NCBI RefSeq assembly: GCF_000514775.1
Contig: NZ_KI911467.1
Coordinates: 186,001 to 250,000 of the forward strand
Source of the DNA: Salinispora pacifica CNR114
Lineage (GTDB): Bacteria > Actinomycetota > Actinomycetes > Mycobacteriales > Micromonosporaceae
Length of the DNA stretch: 64,000 nucleotides
Reading direction: 5' to 3'
A model generated the notes under the pieces. That model searched no databases. It saw only the letters and a list, made by a program, of their open reading frames with translations, and was not told the origin of the DNA. A program made the position numbers and the translations under genes. Position 1 is the stretch's first letter. Each line of letters opens with the position of its first letter. Below are positions 1-8,708 of the stretch, in pieces.

Positions 1-386
1 TCGGCCGCCGGTGGCCCGCTCAGGCCAAGTCGCTCCAGGTCGGGTGTGATTCCCGGCTCTGGGCGCAGCGGCACGATGTCCCAGTAGTGGCGCACGTACA
101 GCGCCTGGGTCTCCACGGCGACGAGGCCGGGGACGTAGGACAGGCCACCGACCACCACATCGGGTGGCCACTGCCCCGCCAACTCCAGCAGGGCCCGCAA
201 CCGGGCCGCGGGCTTTCCCGGATGGGGCGTGGGGACCGCCGGCAACCCGATCGCCGCCGCGGTCTCCAGCAGCGGTTCGTCGGCGGTCAGCAGGATTTCG
301 TGACCGGCGTTACGGGCCGCGGTCGCCAGTGGGGCGATACAGAACACGGTGGACTGACTACCCCCGACGGTGAACATGAACTTCAT
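1..386 (-). CDS. glycosyltransferase, GT-B/GT1-like, 3' end outside window
   Basis: Only the first 128 residues are present; the gene runs off the left edge. The protein starts MKFMFTVGGSQSTVFCIAPL and continues with a pattern typical of antibiotic glycosyltransferases: an N-terminal Rossmann half with a beta strand, a glycine/serine-rich turn, a helix (LATAARNAGHE), then ILLTADEP. These enzymes usually transfer a TDP-activated deoxysugar to an aglycone in the cytoplasm. A second in-frame ATG lies at 377. The gene lies 16 nt downstream of the sugar aminotransferase on the same strand, so it is probably co-transcribed with it. The donor-binding C-terminal domain cannot be inspected, so family placement rests on the N-terminus and context. 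Confidence 0.7.
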   Translation of the reverse strand, partial: MKFMFTVGGSQSTVFCIAPLATAARNAGHEILLTADEPLLETAAAIGLPAVPTPHPGKPAARLRALLELAGQWPPDVVVGGLSYVPGLVAVETQALYVRHYWDIVPLRPEPGITPDLERLGLSGPPAA

Positions 387-402
387 CGATTTGAGGTACT
401 TT

Positions 403-1614
403 CTAGGAGGTGGCGAAGGGGCGGGTGGGGCTCGGGCCAAGCCGGTTGGCGAGCTCCGGTCCGTGGGAGATCGCGCAGCGCACGATGCTGCAGATTCGGT
501 CAATATCCGCCGCGCAGACCGCCGGGCCGGTCGGCAGGGCGAGGACCTGCTCCGCCAGGCGCTCGGTGTGCGGCAGAGAGACCGGCCGCTGGGACCGGTA
601 GGGCTCCAGCTGGTGACAGCCCGGGGAGAAATAGCGCTGCGCGCCGGCATTCTCCGCTCGGAGTATCCGCATCACCAGGTCGCGATGGATGCCCGTCACC
701 GCTTCGTCGATCTTGAGGATGACGTACTGCCGGTTGGGCTCCTGGGCCTCGTCGAAGTCGACGACAGTCAGGCCGCCCAGTCCGCGCAGCGCGGCACAGT
801 AGCGTGCGTGGTTGGCCCGATTGTGGCGCACCGTGGTAGCCAGTGCGTCCAGCGAGGTCAGTCCCATCGCCGCGGAGGCCTCGGTCATCTTGGCGTTGGT
901 GCCGACCCCCACGCTACGGCCGTCGGTGGTGATCCCAAAGGTACGCAGCGCGCGAAGCTCCCCGGCGAGAGCGTCGTCGTTGGTCGCCACCGCACCGCCC
1001 TCGAAACAGTTGACCACCTTGGTGGCGTGGAAACTGAACATCTCCGCGCTACCGAAACCACCGATCCGGCGGCCCTGATGGCTACACCCCAGTGCGTGCG
1101 CCGCGTCGAAGACGAGCGTGAGGCCGTGCGCGGCAGCTACCTTCTCCAGCTCACCCGCCGGGCTGGGCCGGCCCCAGAGGTGAACTCCGACGATGCCCGA
1201 GGTACGCGGGGTCAGCACCGTCTCCACCTGCTGCGGGTCGAGACATCCGGTCTCCGGATCGACGTCGGCGAAGACCGGCGTCAGCCCCAGCATCGAGGCG
1301 GCATGTGCGGTGGCCACGTAGGTCATCGCGGGCATGATGATCTCGCCGGTGAGCTCGGTGGCCTGGTAGAGCAGCTGCAGCGCCATGGTGCCGCTGCAGG
1401 TCGCCACGCAGTGCCGTACGCCTGCCAGCGTCGCGATGCGTTCCTCGAACTCCCGGACCAGGGCGCCATTGGTGAGCCACTTGTTGTCCAGCGCGGTGTG
1501 CAGTCGCTCGAACAACCGCGACCGCTCTCCCACGCTGGGCGTTCCCACCTGCAGCATCTGCGGGAACGTCGGAGTCCCGCCGAGAATGGCGAGATCGGCG
1601 ACCGTGTCTTTCAC
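403..1614 (-). CDS. PLP-dependent sugar aminotransferase (DegT/DnrJ/EryC1 family)
   Basis: This 403-residue enzyme belongs to the aminotransferases that convert nucleotide-linked ketosugars to aminosugars. The PLP-binding lysine sits in the motif FSFHATKVVN, preceded by the cofactor-contacting stretch LVFDAAHALG. The N-terminal part (NKWLTNGALVREFEERIA) is typical of the family. The GTG start at 1614 is chosen because GGAGG lies 7 nt upstream; the frame is open for about 60 more codons without coding character. The neighbouring TDP-sugar genes suggest that it makes a 4-amino-4,6-dideoxyhexose, as relatives in enediyne and diazofluorene clusters do. C-4 regiochemistry is inferred, not visible in the sequence. 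Confidence 0.85.
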   Translation of the reverse strand: MKDTVADLAILGGTPTFPQMLQVGTPSVGERSRLFERLHTALDNKWLTNGALVREFEERIATLAGVRHCVATCSGTMALQLLYQATELTGEIIMPAMTYVATAHAASMLGLTPVFADVDPETGCLDPQQVETVLTPRTSGIVGVHLWGRPSPAGELEKVAAAHGLTLVFDAAHALGCSHQGRRIGGFGSAEMFSFHATKVVNCFEGGAVATNDDALAGELRALRTFGITTDGRSVGVGTNAKMTEASAAMGLTSLDALATTVRHNRANHARYCAALRGLGGLTVVDFDEAQEPNRQYVILKIDEAVTGIHRDLVMRILRAENAGAQRYFSPGCHQLEPYRSQRPVSLPHTERLAEQVLALPTGPAVCAADIDRICSIVRCAISHGPELANRLGPSPTRPFATS

Positions 1615-1789
1615 GCGCGGGCCTCCAAAGCCGTACGAGCTGTCGGACGAGCACCGTCGCGTACCGCGCTCGTCCCCCGGTGGAGCCCGGCTGGTGGCGC
1701 GCGGCGCCGGGTGGTGCGGTGGACCCGCTCCACCGCCGTTCCAGTGGAGCTCCACCCGGGGCCGGTCGTCTCCGGCAAGGCTCGCAGCC

Positions 1790-2806
1790 ATGAGAATCCT
1801 CGTGACCGGGGGAGCCGGCTTCGTCGGCTCGCAGTACGTACGTAACCTCCTCGACGGCGTCTACCAGGGGTACGAGAACGCGGAGATCACCGTCCTGGAC
1901 CTCCTCACGTACGCGGGGCGCCGGGCGAACCTGCCGGTGGCGGACCGTCGGCTGACCTTCGTCCGGGGCGACATCGGTGACCGGGGCCTCCTTCTCGACC
2001 TGCTGCCGGGGCAGGACGCGGTCGTCCACTTCGCGGCCGAAAGCCACGTGGACCGGTCACTACAGGACGCGTCGCCGTTCCTGGCGACCAACGTGCTGGG
2101 TACCCAGAACCTGCTGGAGTGCTGCCTGCGTCTCGGTATCGAACGGATCGTGCAGGTCTCGACGGATGAGGTCTACGGCACCATCGCGGAAGGCGCCTGG
2201 ACGGAGGAGCATCCGCTCCGGCCGAACTCCCCGTACGCCGCCTCGAAGGCTGCGGCCGATCTGCTCGCCCGCGCCTATCACCGCTCCTACGGGCTGCCGG
2301 TGGTGATCACTCGCTGCACCAACAACTATGGGCCGTACCAGCATGTCGAGAAGGTGATCCCGCGGTTCGTCACCAACCTGCTGACCGGCCAGCCGGTGCC
2401 GCTCTACGGAGATGGCCAGAATGTCCGGGAGTGGCTGCACGTCGCGGACCACTGCCGCGGGGTGCAGCTGGCGCTGCAGCAGGGGCGCGCGGGTGAGATC
2501 TACCATCTCAGTGGTGGAGTTGAGCTGACCAACCGAGAGCTCACCGCACTCCTCGTGGAGCTCTGCGGAGCCAGCTGGGACGCGGTTCGGTTCGTCGCCG
2601 ACCGGTTGGGACACGACCGGCGCTACAGCCTCGACGACGGCAAGGCCCGCCACGAACTCGGCTACGCCCCGCAGGTGTCGTTCGAATCGGGCCTGGCCGC
2701 GGTTGTGAACTGGTACCGCGACAACCGCGACTGGTGGGCGGAGCGTACGCACGACCCGCGACCAGCCCGGGAGAGCGCCGGCTCGAGCATGGCGGTGCCC
2801 CGGTGA
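1790..2806 (+). CDS. rmlB: dTDP-glucose 4,6-dehydratase (cluster copy)
   Basis: This 338-residue extended short-chain dehydrogenase converts dTDP-glucose to dTDP-4-keto-6-deoxyglucose, the branch point for deoxysugars. It has the NAD motif TGGAGFVGS at residues 6-14, the STDEVYG motif with the catalytic Asp/Glu pair, the YAASK catalytic Tyr-Lys, and the substrate motif TRCTNNYGPYQ. The ATG at 1790 diverges from the aminotransferase gene, with 175 bp between them that must hold both promoters. The stop overlaps the ketosynthase start (GTGA), so sugar and polyketide genes are translationally coupled. A second rmlB lies near 26 kb. Confidence 0.95.
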   Translation: MRILVTGGAGFVGSQYVRNLLDGVYQGYENAEITVLDLLTYAGRRANLPVADRRLTFVRGDIGDRGLLLDLLPGQDAVVHFAAESHVDRSLQDASPFLATNVLGTQNLLECCLRLGIERIVQVSTDEVYGTIAEGAWTEEHPLRPNSPYAASKAAADLLARAYHRSYGLPVVITRCTNNYGPYQHVEKVIPRFVTNLLTGQPVPLYGDGQNVREWLHVADHCRGVQLALQQGRAGEIYHLSGGVELTNRELTALLVELCGASWDAVRFVADRLGHDRRYSLDDGKARHELGYAPQVSFESGLAAVVNWYRDNRDWWAERTHDPRPARESAGSSMAVPR

Positions 2807-4074
2807 GCGCACCAAGGGTCGTGATCACGGGCCTCGGCGTCGTGGCGCCCGGCGGTGTGGGTACGAAGGCGTTCTGGCACCTGATCACCGCCGGCCGGAC
2901 CGCGACCCGGCCGATCACCGCTTTCGACGCTGCCGCGTTCCGGTCGCGGATCGCCGCCGAGGTGGACTTCGAGGCGGCGCAGGCGGAGCTGTCCCACCGA
3001 GAGCGTCGTCGACTGGACCGAGCCGCCCAGTTCGCCCTGGTCGCGACGAGGGAGGCGATCGCCGACGGTGGCCTGGAGCCGGACCGGTTCGATCCCACCC
3101 GGGTTGGGGTGAGTCTCGGCACTGCCGTCGGTGCCACCTGCAACCTGGAATCCGAGTATCTCGCCCTCAGCGACACCGGGCGGGAGTGGGTCCTGGATCA
3201 CCGGTATGCCAGCCCACACCTCTACGACTACTTCATGCCCGGCTCGATGGCGGCGGAAATCGCCGCGGAGTGCAACGCCCAGGGTCCAGTCACTGTGGTC
3301 TCGGCGGGATGCACCTCCGGCCTGGACGCGGTCGGCCACGCGGCCGATCTGATCCGGGAGGGCGCCGCCGACGTGATGGTCACCGGCGGTACCGACGCGC
3401 CCATCTCGCCGATCACGGTCGCCTGTTTCGACGCCATTCGGGCGACCTCACCGAGTAACGACGATGCCGCACACGCGTTGCGGCCCTTTGATCGCACCCG
3501 GAACGGCTTCGTTCTCGGCGAGGGCGCCGCCACGCTGTTGCTGGAGACCGAGGAGCACGCGCGGGCCCGCGGCGCCCGGATCTATGCCGAGATCGCCGGC
3601 TTCGCCTCGCGGAGTAACGCCTACCATATGACGGGCCTGCGGCCCGACGGCGCCGAGATGGCCGCCGCCATCACCGCCGCCCTGGCCGAGAGCCGGCGCT
3701 CGCCCCAGTCCATTGACTACGTCAACGCCCACGGCACGGCGACCAAACAGAACGATCGCCATGAGACCGCCGCGCTCAAACGGGCACTCGGTCCGCACGC
3801 GTACCGGACGCCGGTCAGCTCGATCAAATCGATGATCGGTCATTCGCTCGGGGCCATCGGCTCGATCGAGATCGCCGCCTGCACCCTCGCCCTCGACCAG
3901 GGTGTTGTCCCACCCACCGCGAACCTGCGCGAGCCGGATCCGGAGCTCGACCTGGACTACGTCCCGCTACACGCCCGGGAGCAGCGGCTCGACACGGTGT
4001 TGAGCGTCGGCAGCGGCTTCGGCGGCTTCCAGAGCGCGATCGTGCTCACCCGGTTGGGCACGGGACCGGCATGA
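2803..4074 (+). CDS. type II PKS ketosynthase alpha (KS alpha)
   Basis: This 423-residue protein is the condensing subunit that elongates the polyketide chain on an ACP together with its chain-length factor. The thiolase-fold catalytic residues are present: Cys170 in VSAGCTSGLDA, His310 in NAHGTATKQND and His347 in IGHSLGAIGS. The GTG start at 2803 overlaps the rmlB stop by 4 nt, and the stop overlaps the next gene by 4 nt. Length and motifs match actinomycete aromatic polyketide KS alpha proteins. The KS-CLF-ACP order that follows is the classic minimal PKS arrangement. Confidence 0.96.
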   Translation: MSAPRVVITGLGVVAPGGVGTKAFWHLITAGRTATRPITAFDAAAFRSRIAAEVDFEAAQAELSHRERRRLDRAAQFALVATREAIADGGLEPDRFDPTRVGVSLGTAVGATCNLESEYLALSDTGREWVLDHRYASPHLYDYFMPGSMAAEIAAECNAQGPVTVVSAGCTSGLDAVGHAADLIREGAADVMVTGGTDAPISPITVACFDAIRATSPSNDDAAHALRPFDRTRNGFVLGEGAATLLLETEEHARARGARIYAEIAGFASRSNAYHMTGLRPDGAEMAAAITAALAESRRSPQSIDYVNAHGTATKQNDRHETAALKRALGPHAYRTPVSSIKSMIGHSLGAIGSIEIAACTLALDQGVVPPTANLREPDPELDLDYVPLHAREQRLDTVLSVGSGFGGFQSAIVLTRLGTGPA

Positions 4075-5399
4075 CCACAGCGGTGATCACCGGCATCGGC
4101 GTCGCGGCGCCGAACGGCGCCGGGACCGAGAACTTCTGGGCCGCGACGCTCCGCGGCGAATCCGGCATCGGCCCGATCCGCCGCTTCGACACACGGGGCT
4201 ATCCGGCTCGACTGGGTGGCGAGATCGACGACTTCGACCCGGCGGAGCACCTGCCCCGCCGGCTGCTACCACAGACCGACCGGATGACCCAGCTCGCCCT
4301 CACGGCGTCGGCGTGGGCGTTGGCCGACTCCGGGGTGGCGCCGGGCACCTACGACCCGGGCGAGACCGGGGTGGCGATGGCCGGGGCGTTCGGCGGCTTC
4401 GAGTACGGCCAGCGGGAGCTGGAGAACCTCTGGTGTTCCGGCCCGGAGCGCGTCAGTGTCTACATGTCGTTTGCCTGGTTCTACGCCGTCAACACCGGGC
4501 AGCTGTCCATCCGGCACGTCCTGCGGGGCCCGGCCGGCGTCGTCGTCGGTGACCAGGCCGGCGGGCTCGACGCGGTGGCGCAGGCCCGGCGTAACATCCG
4601 CAAGGGGGCGCGGCTGATGCTCTCCGGCGGCTTCGACAGCTCCTTCTGTCCGTACGGGTGGGTCGCCCGGATCAGCGACGGGACGCTGAGCACCGACGAG
4701 GATCCGCGTACCGCCTATCTTCCCTTCGACCTCCGCGCCCGGGGTCAGGTCCCCGGCGAGGGGGGTGCGGTCCTGGTGGTCGAGGAGGCCGCCGCGGCCC
4801 GCCGTCGCGGTACCCGGATCTACGGGGAGATCGCCGGGTACGCCGCGACGTTCGACGCCGCGGCCCGGTACGGCGGTGAGCGGGGTCTGGGCCGCGCGGT
4901 GGAGGCCGCTCTCGCCGATGCGGGGGTGACCGCCCGGGAGGTTGGGGTGGTCTTCGCAGACGGTTCCGGTCGGCCGGCCGACGACCGTGCCGAGGCCGAG
5001 ACCATAGCGGCTGTCTTCGGTCCGCAGGGGGTGCCGGTCACGGTCCCGAAGACCATGACCGGACGGATGAGCTCCGGTGGCGCCCCGGTCGACCTCGCCG
5101 GTGCGCTGCTGGCGATGCGAGACGGGCTCATCCCGCCGACGGTCAATGTGCGAACGGTGGCCCCGGGCGCGCGGCTGGATCTCGTCACCGGTGTTCCCCG
5201 GCCGTGGCAGCCGGGACCTGCGTTGGTGCTGGCGCGGGGCCGGGGTGGTTTCAACTCCGCCATGGTGCTCCGGCCTGGCACCGCGGCTCCCAACCGCACC
5301 GGAGCAGCCAGCGTCACCGGCCGCGAAGCACCCACCCGATCAGGAGGGAAACGTCATGAAGCAGATGACACTGTCGGCCCTGGAGGAGATCATGCATAG
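4071..5399 (+). CDS. type II PKS chain-length factor (KS beta)
   Basis: This KS-like partner of the upstream KS alpha has 442 residues. Where KS alpha has its nucleophilic cysteine, this protein has Gln162 in VVGDQAGGLDAV, the replacement that defines chain-length factors; the family is known to set chain length and to decarboxylate malonyl-ACP during priming. The ATG overlaps the KS alpha stop (ATGA). The last 44 nt overlap the following ACP gene, whose ribosome-binding site lies inside this gene, so the last ~25 residues are a poorly conserved tail. Starter specificity cannot be read from the sequence. Confidence 0.95.
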   Translation: MTTAVITGIGVAAPNGAGTENFWAATLRGESGIGPIRRFDTRGYPARLGGEIDDFDPAEHLPRRLLPQTDRMTQLALTASAWALADSGVAPGTYDPGETGVAMAGAFGGFEYGQRELENLWCSGPERVSVYMSFAWFYAVNTGQLSIRHVLRGPAGVVVGDQAGGLDAVAQARRNIRKGARLMLSGGFDSSFCPYGWVARISDGTLSTDEDPRTAYLPFDLRARGQVPGEGGAVLVVEEAAAARRRGTRIYGEIAGYAATFDAAARYGGERGLGRAVEAALADAGVTAREVGVVFADGSGRPADDRAEAETIAAVFGPQGVPVTVPKTMTGRMSSGGAPVDLAGALLAMRDGLIPPTVNVRTVAPGARLDLVTGVPRPWQPGPALVLARGRGGFNSAMVLRPGTAAPNRTGAASVTGREAPTRSGGKRHEADDTVGPGGDHA

Positions 5400-5610
5400 G
5401 TGCGCGGGGGACGACGAGTCCACGGATTCGTTCCAACAAGCCCCCGAACGGGCCTTCGCCGACCTCGGCTACGACTCTCTCGCGCTCCTGGAGACCCAGA
5501 GCGTGATTCGGCGCGAGTACGGCGTTGACCTCTCCGAGCAGGCGTTGGGAGCGGCGGAAACGCCGCAGCAGTTGGTTGACCTCGTGAACCGATGGCTGTC
5601 GGCCGTCTGA
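5356..5610 (+). CDS. acyl carrier protein of the minimal PKS
   Basis: This 84-residue carrier protein holds the growing chain as a thioester on a phosphopantetheine arm. The attachment serine lies in FADLGYDSLALLET. The ATG at 5356 has a strong AGGAGGGAA site 6-14 nt upstream, inside the end of the chain-length factor gene. The stop overlaps the start of the acyltransferase gene by 19 nt. The order KS alpha, CLF, ACP identifies it as the extension ACP. A second ACP with a nearly identical serine motif lies at 7.6-7.9 kb on the other strand. Confidence 0.95.
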   Translation: MKQMTLSALEEIMHRCAGDDESTDSFQQAPERAFADLGYDSLALLETQSVIRREYGVDLSEQALGAAETPQQLVDLVNRWLSAV

Positions 5611-6575
5611 CCGGCCCACTGGCCCTGCTGATGCCGGGCCAGAGCGCCCAGTACCAGGGGATGGGTAGCGGGCTGTACCGCGATGTACCGGAGTTCGCGC
5701 AGCTCATGGACGAGCTGTTCCTGCTGATGGGGGCGGCCGGAGACGAGCTCCGTTCGGACTGGCTCGCCGCTTCGCCCCGGGTACCGATCGACCATGCCGA
5801 CCGCTCCCAGCCGTTACTCTTCGCCATCGACTATGCGCTCGGCCGGCTCCTGATGGATTGGGGACTGCGCCCGACAGTTCTACTCGGGCACAGCATCGGC
5901 GAGCTGGCCGCGGCGACACTGGCCGGGATCTTCGATCCGGCCAGCGCGGTCCGGATCGTGCGGCACCGGGTCGGTCAGTTCGCGACGGTGCCGGCGGGCG
6001 GGATGGCCGCCGTCGCCGCGTCCCGAGCGCAGGTGCAGCCCCACCTCCGGCCGGGGGTCGACATCGGCGCGATCAACGCGCCCCGGCAGACCGTGATCGC
6101 GGGGGCGGCCGAACCACTGCGGACCACCCTGGCCACGCTCCGGCGGGCAGGCTTCACCTCGGCGCCGGTGCCGTCAACGGTGCCGTTCCACAGCGAGCTA
6201 CTCCGTCCGGTGGCCGTCGCAGCTGGTCCGTTGCTGGCCAGCCTGCCGGTCCGGTCGCCACAGATACCCCTGGTTTCCGGGTACACCGCCGGCTACCTGA
6301 CCGACGCCGAGGCGCGGGATCCCGGGTACTGGGCGCGTCAACCGGTGGACCCGGTGCTGTTCTGGCCGGCCTTGACGACCCTGGCGGACGCCGGGCCGCA
6401 GCTGCTGGTCGAGTGTGGCCCGGGGAACGGCCTGACGACACTCGCGCGGCGGCTGCCGCAGGTTCGCTCCGGGCACAGCGAGGTGCTGGCGCTGCTCGGC
6501 CCGCCGACGGGTCCGTCCCGGGAGGCCGAGCAGCTCGCCGCCGCCGCTGCCCGCCTCGGGATCTCCCCGCCCTGA
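5592..6575 (+). CDS. stand-alone acyl-CoA:ACP acyltransferase (MCAT/FabD-like)
   Basis: This 327-residue protein has the full acyltransferase signature: an oxyanion-region motif MPGQSAQYQGMG near the N-terminus, nucleophile Ser101 in GHSIGEL, a conserved Arg in RHRVGQF, and the catalytic His region VPFHSELL. The FHS pattern is commonly seen in malonyl-type transferases. Most type II clusters borrow the primary-metabolism FabD, so a dedicated copy suggests a specific role, such as loading or proofreading of one of the two ACPs. The start overlaps the ACP stop, so it is translated as part of the same operon. Substrate is inferred. Confidence 0.9.
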   Translation: MAVGRLTGPLALLMPGQSAQYQGMGSGLYRDVPEFAQLMDELFLLMGAAGDELRSDWLAASPRVPIDHADRSQPLLFAIDYALGRLLMDWGLRPTVLLGHSIGELAAATLAGIFDPASAVRIVRHRVGQFATVPAGGMAAVAASRAQVQPHLRPGVDIGAINAPRQTVIAGAAEPLRTTLATLRRAGFTSAPVPSTVPFHSELLRPVAVAAGPLLASLPVRSPQIPLVSGYTAGYLTDAEARDPGYWARQPVDPVLFWPALTTLADAGPQLLVECGPGNGLTTLARRLPQVRSGHSEVLALLGPPTGPSREAEQLAAAAARLGISPP

Positions 6576-6637
6576 TCCGGCTTTCTCCGAACACCAGCCA
6601 CGGAGGGGACACGCTCCTCCAGAATTGTGGAGGCGAG

Positions 6638-7612
6638 ATGGCGACCTACCAACCGGCCCCGTTCACCCAGGTCGGTCGCCCGGCGCTGGTTCGTGGCCCG
6701 GGCGACTGGTGGGAACGCGTCGAGTTGATTACCCCGGCGATGTGCGGCCCCAACTCGCTCTTCGTCGGGCAACTCGGGGACTGGACGTGGGACGCGGTGG
6801 GCGCCGCCTGCCACCTTGACCCCTACTCCGCGGTGGATCCGGCCGGTAACCCGGTCTATCTCTCCTTCGCGTACTTCCGGGTTCAGGCCTGCCGGGAGTT
6901 GTCCGTAGAGCAGTTGACCTTCGGTGATCGGCTGCGGGTGCGCTCCAAGGTCTTCTCCTGCGGCGGCGATTCAGTGCTGACCGTGCATCAGGTCAGCCGC
7001 CACGACGGGGTATCCGGCACGGCCCTGAGCGGGGACACCGCCGGCACGGACGACTTCTTCAGTTACGACACGCCCGGCTGCCTGCATGTCGAGACGTTCA
7101 ACCGGTGGATTCAGCGCTCCGGTGCGGGAACAAACCATGGGTTGCGGCGGGCCACGCCGGTCGGCTTCCGAATAGATCACCTGGAGCAGATCGCCGACGA
7201 GTACACCCCGCGGCGAATCATGTCGAATGTCCGTCGGGCGGCCGGATTCCGGTCGGTGGGGGAGCCACCGCCGCAGGTTCGCGTGACGCTGACCTATCAG
7301 GTGAGCGCCAGCCGTGATCTGAACGGCGTCGGCCTACTGTACTTCGCGTCGTACTTCTCAATTGTGGATTGGGCCGTCCTGCAGCTGTGGCGCTCGCTCG
7401 GCCGGTCGGTGGCGGGCTTCCTTCGCCGGCGGGTCCTGGATCGGCAGGTCTGTCTGGTGGCCAACGCCAACGCCGACGATGTGCTCGATGTCGAAGTCAC
7501 GATGTACCGAGATGCTTCGGGGGAGGAGGTGGTCGATGTGAGCCTCCGCCGGGGCCAGGACGACAGCCTGCTCGCTGTGGCGCGTCAGCGGATCACCCCG
7601 CCAGCGAACTGA
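6638..7612 (+). CDS. LnmK-like bifunctional acyltransferase/decarboxylase
   Basis: This 324-residue protein resembles LnmK of leinamycin biosynthesis and its relatives in overall length and in the pattern of two hot-dog-like halves. LnmK converts methylmalonyl-CoA to propionyl-ACP, and homologs supply propionyl starters in lomaiviticin-type pathways. The start at 6638 is fixed by GGAGG 5 nt upstream; the frame is open further upstream but lacks coding character. Recognisable stretches are CHLDPYS (Tyr63, close to the catalytic Tyr reported for LnmK), VYLSFAYFRVQACREL and SRDLNGVGLLYFASYFS. It follows the acyltransferase by 62 nt and sits beside a second ACP, the usual partner. Family recognition is from memory of the sequence pattern. 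Confidence 0.82.
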   Translation: MATYQPAPFTQVGRPALVRGPGDWWERVELITPAMCGPNSLFVGQLGDWTWDAVGAACHLDPYSAVDPAGNPVYLSFAYFRVQACRELSVEQLTFGDRLRVRSKVFSCGGDSVLTVHQVSRHDGVSGTALSGDTAGTDDFFSYDTPGCLHVETFNRWIQRSGAGTNHGLRRATPVGFRIDHLEQIADEYTPRRIMSNVRRAAGFRSVGEPPPQVRVTLTYQVSASRDLNGVGLLYFASYFSIVDWAVLQLWRSLGRSVAGFLRRRVLDRQVCLVANANADDVLDVEVTMYRDASGEEVVDVSLRRGQDDSLLAVARQRITPPAN

Positions 7613-7630
7613 CGGCGGGCTGCTCCGCCG

Positions 7631-7879
7631 TTACGAACCGAGGTGGTCATTGATGAAATCGACCAGCGCCCGGGGTGTGTGGACGCGCTCCAGGTCGTCC
7701 TCGGAGATCAGGACGCCGTAGTCGCGTTTGATCCGGCTGTGCGTCTCCAGCAGCGCCAGCGAGTCGTACCCCAGCTCATCAAAGGGCTGGTCTGGGGCGT
7801 GCTCGAACGACTGCCAGTCCCCGTCCCAGACGTACTGGCGCATGAGGAGCTCGAGCTCCCGCAACGTGATCGGCGGCAC
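7631..7879 (-). CDS. second acyl carrier protein, probable starter-unit ACP
   Basis: This 82-residue carrier protein has its phosphopantetheine serine in FDELGYDSLALLET. It is encoded on the opposite strand, converging on the LnmK-like gene with an 18-nt gap. The GTG start at 7879 is supported by AAGGAG 7 nt upstream; the longer open frame upstream is not coding. Its position next to the LnmK homolog matches the LnmK/LnmL pairing, where the decarboxylase loads propionate on a dedicated ACP. It differs from the operon ACP outside the serine helix (for example WDGDWQSFEHAPDQ), which argues for a separate partner set. Confidence 0.9.
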   Translation of the reverse strand: MPPITLRELELLMRQYVWDGDWQSFEHAPDQPFDELGYDSLALLETHSRIKRDYGVLISEDDLERVHTPRALVDFINDHLGS

Positions 7880-8065
7880 GAACGACTCCTTCGCCCTGCG
7901 GTCGATGTGGCTGCCGGCGCCCGGTGCCCCATCCGAACCGTTTTCGGATCGCATTGTGCCGATCCTGCGGCCCCGACCTCCGGGTACGCTCGAGGGCGAA
8001 TCGAACCTCGTACCGGCGAGTCGGCGGCGAACGGCTGGACGGGGGCCGGGGAGTCTTTGCAGAAT

Positions 8066-8527
8066 ATGTGCGTGCGTGCTCAGCAGCCGAACCCGGACGA
8101 GGTTCGATCCCGCCTGCGCCATCTCGCGCGACTGCGGCAGGTCCGGGACCGTATCGACCGGGAGTACGCGCAGCCGCTGGACGTGCAGGCGTTAGCCCGC
8201 GGAGTGAACATGTCCGCCGGGCATCTAAGCCGTGAGTTCCGCCTTGCCTACGGTGAGTCGCCGTACGCGTACCTGCTGACCCGGCGGGTGGAGCGGGCGA
8301 TGACACTACTGCGACGTGGCGACATGACCGTAACGGAGGTCTGCTTCGCGGTCGGCTCCTCCTCGCTGGGGACGTTCAGCACGCGCTTCACCGAACTGGT
8401 GGGCGTGCCCCCCAGCACGTACCGGCGGATGGCGTCGGAGGCGACGGCGGGGATGCCGTCGTGTGTGTCGAAGCAGGTGACTCGGCCGGTGCGGAGCCGA
8501 TCGGCGGGGGAGCGGCAACCGGTCTGA
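8066..8527 (+). CDS. short AraC-family transcriptional regulator
   Basis: This 153-residue protein consists almost only of the AraC DNA-binding domain. The first helix-turn-helix covers roughly VQALARGVNMSAGHLSREF and the second TVTEVCFAVGSSSLGTFSTRF, followed by the family signature VGVPPSTYRRM. It has no N-terminal ligand domain, so it may act as a constitutive activator or need a partner. The ATG at 8066 is the first start after the divergent ACP gene; the 186 bp between them presumably hold both promoters. The location inside the cluster suggests pathway-specific control, which is an inference. Confidence 0.85.
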   Translation: MCVRAQQPNPDEVRSRLRHLARLRQVRDRIDREYAQPLDVQALARGVNMSAGHLSREFRLAYGESPYAYLLTRRVERAMTLLRRGDMTVTEVCFAVGSSSLGTFSTRFTELVGVPPSTYRRMASEATAGMPSCVSKQVTRPVRSRSAGERQPV

Positions 8528-8708
8528 GCACGGGACGACCCGAGCCCAGCTTGAGCGCTGCCCGAGCACCGCCGGCCAGACTTCGGCCGGGTAGCCATCG
8601 TCGGCGGAAGTCCTGGTGCGCCCGGCCTCAGGCCGAGGGGCGGCGGCGCCGCCCGCGGCACTGCCCGGCGGGACGGCACGGAGACACCCCGCGGTGAGGA
8701 GGACTCAG

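Noticed and set aside
370..1845. Long rightward open frame of 491 codons
   Set aside because: It is antisense to the PLP aminotransferase, has no ribosome-binding site and shows no protein family pattern; long antisense frames are common at this GC content.
5858..6637. Longer N-terminus for the LnmK-like protein (584 codons)
   Set aside because: The extra part is out of frame with, and overlaps, the acyltransferase gene; GGAGG fixes the start at 6638.
7643..8065. Longer N-terminus for the AraC-type regulator
   Set aside because: This part is antisense to the second ACP, whose start and ribosome-binding site are clear.
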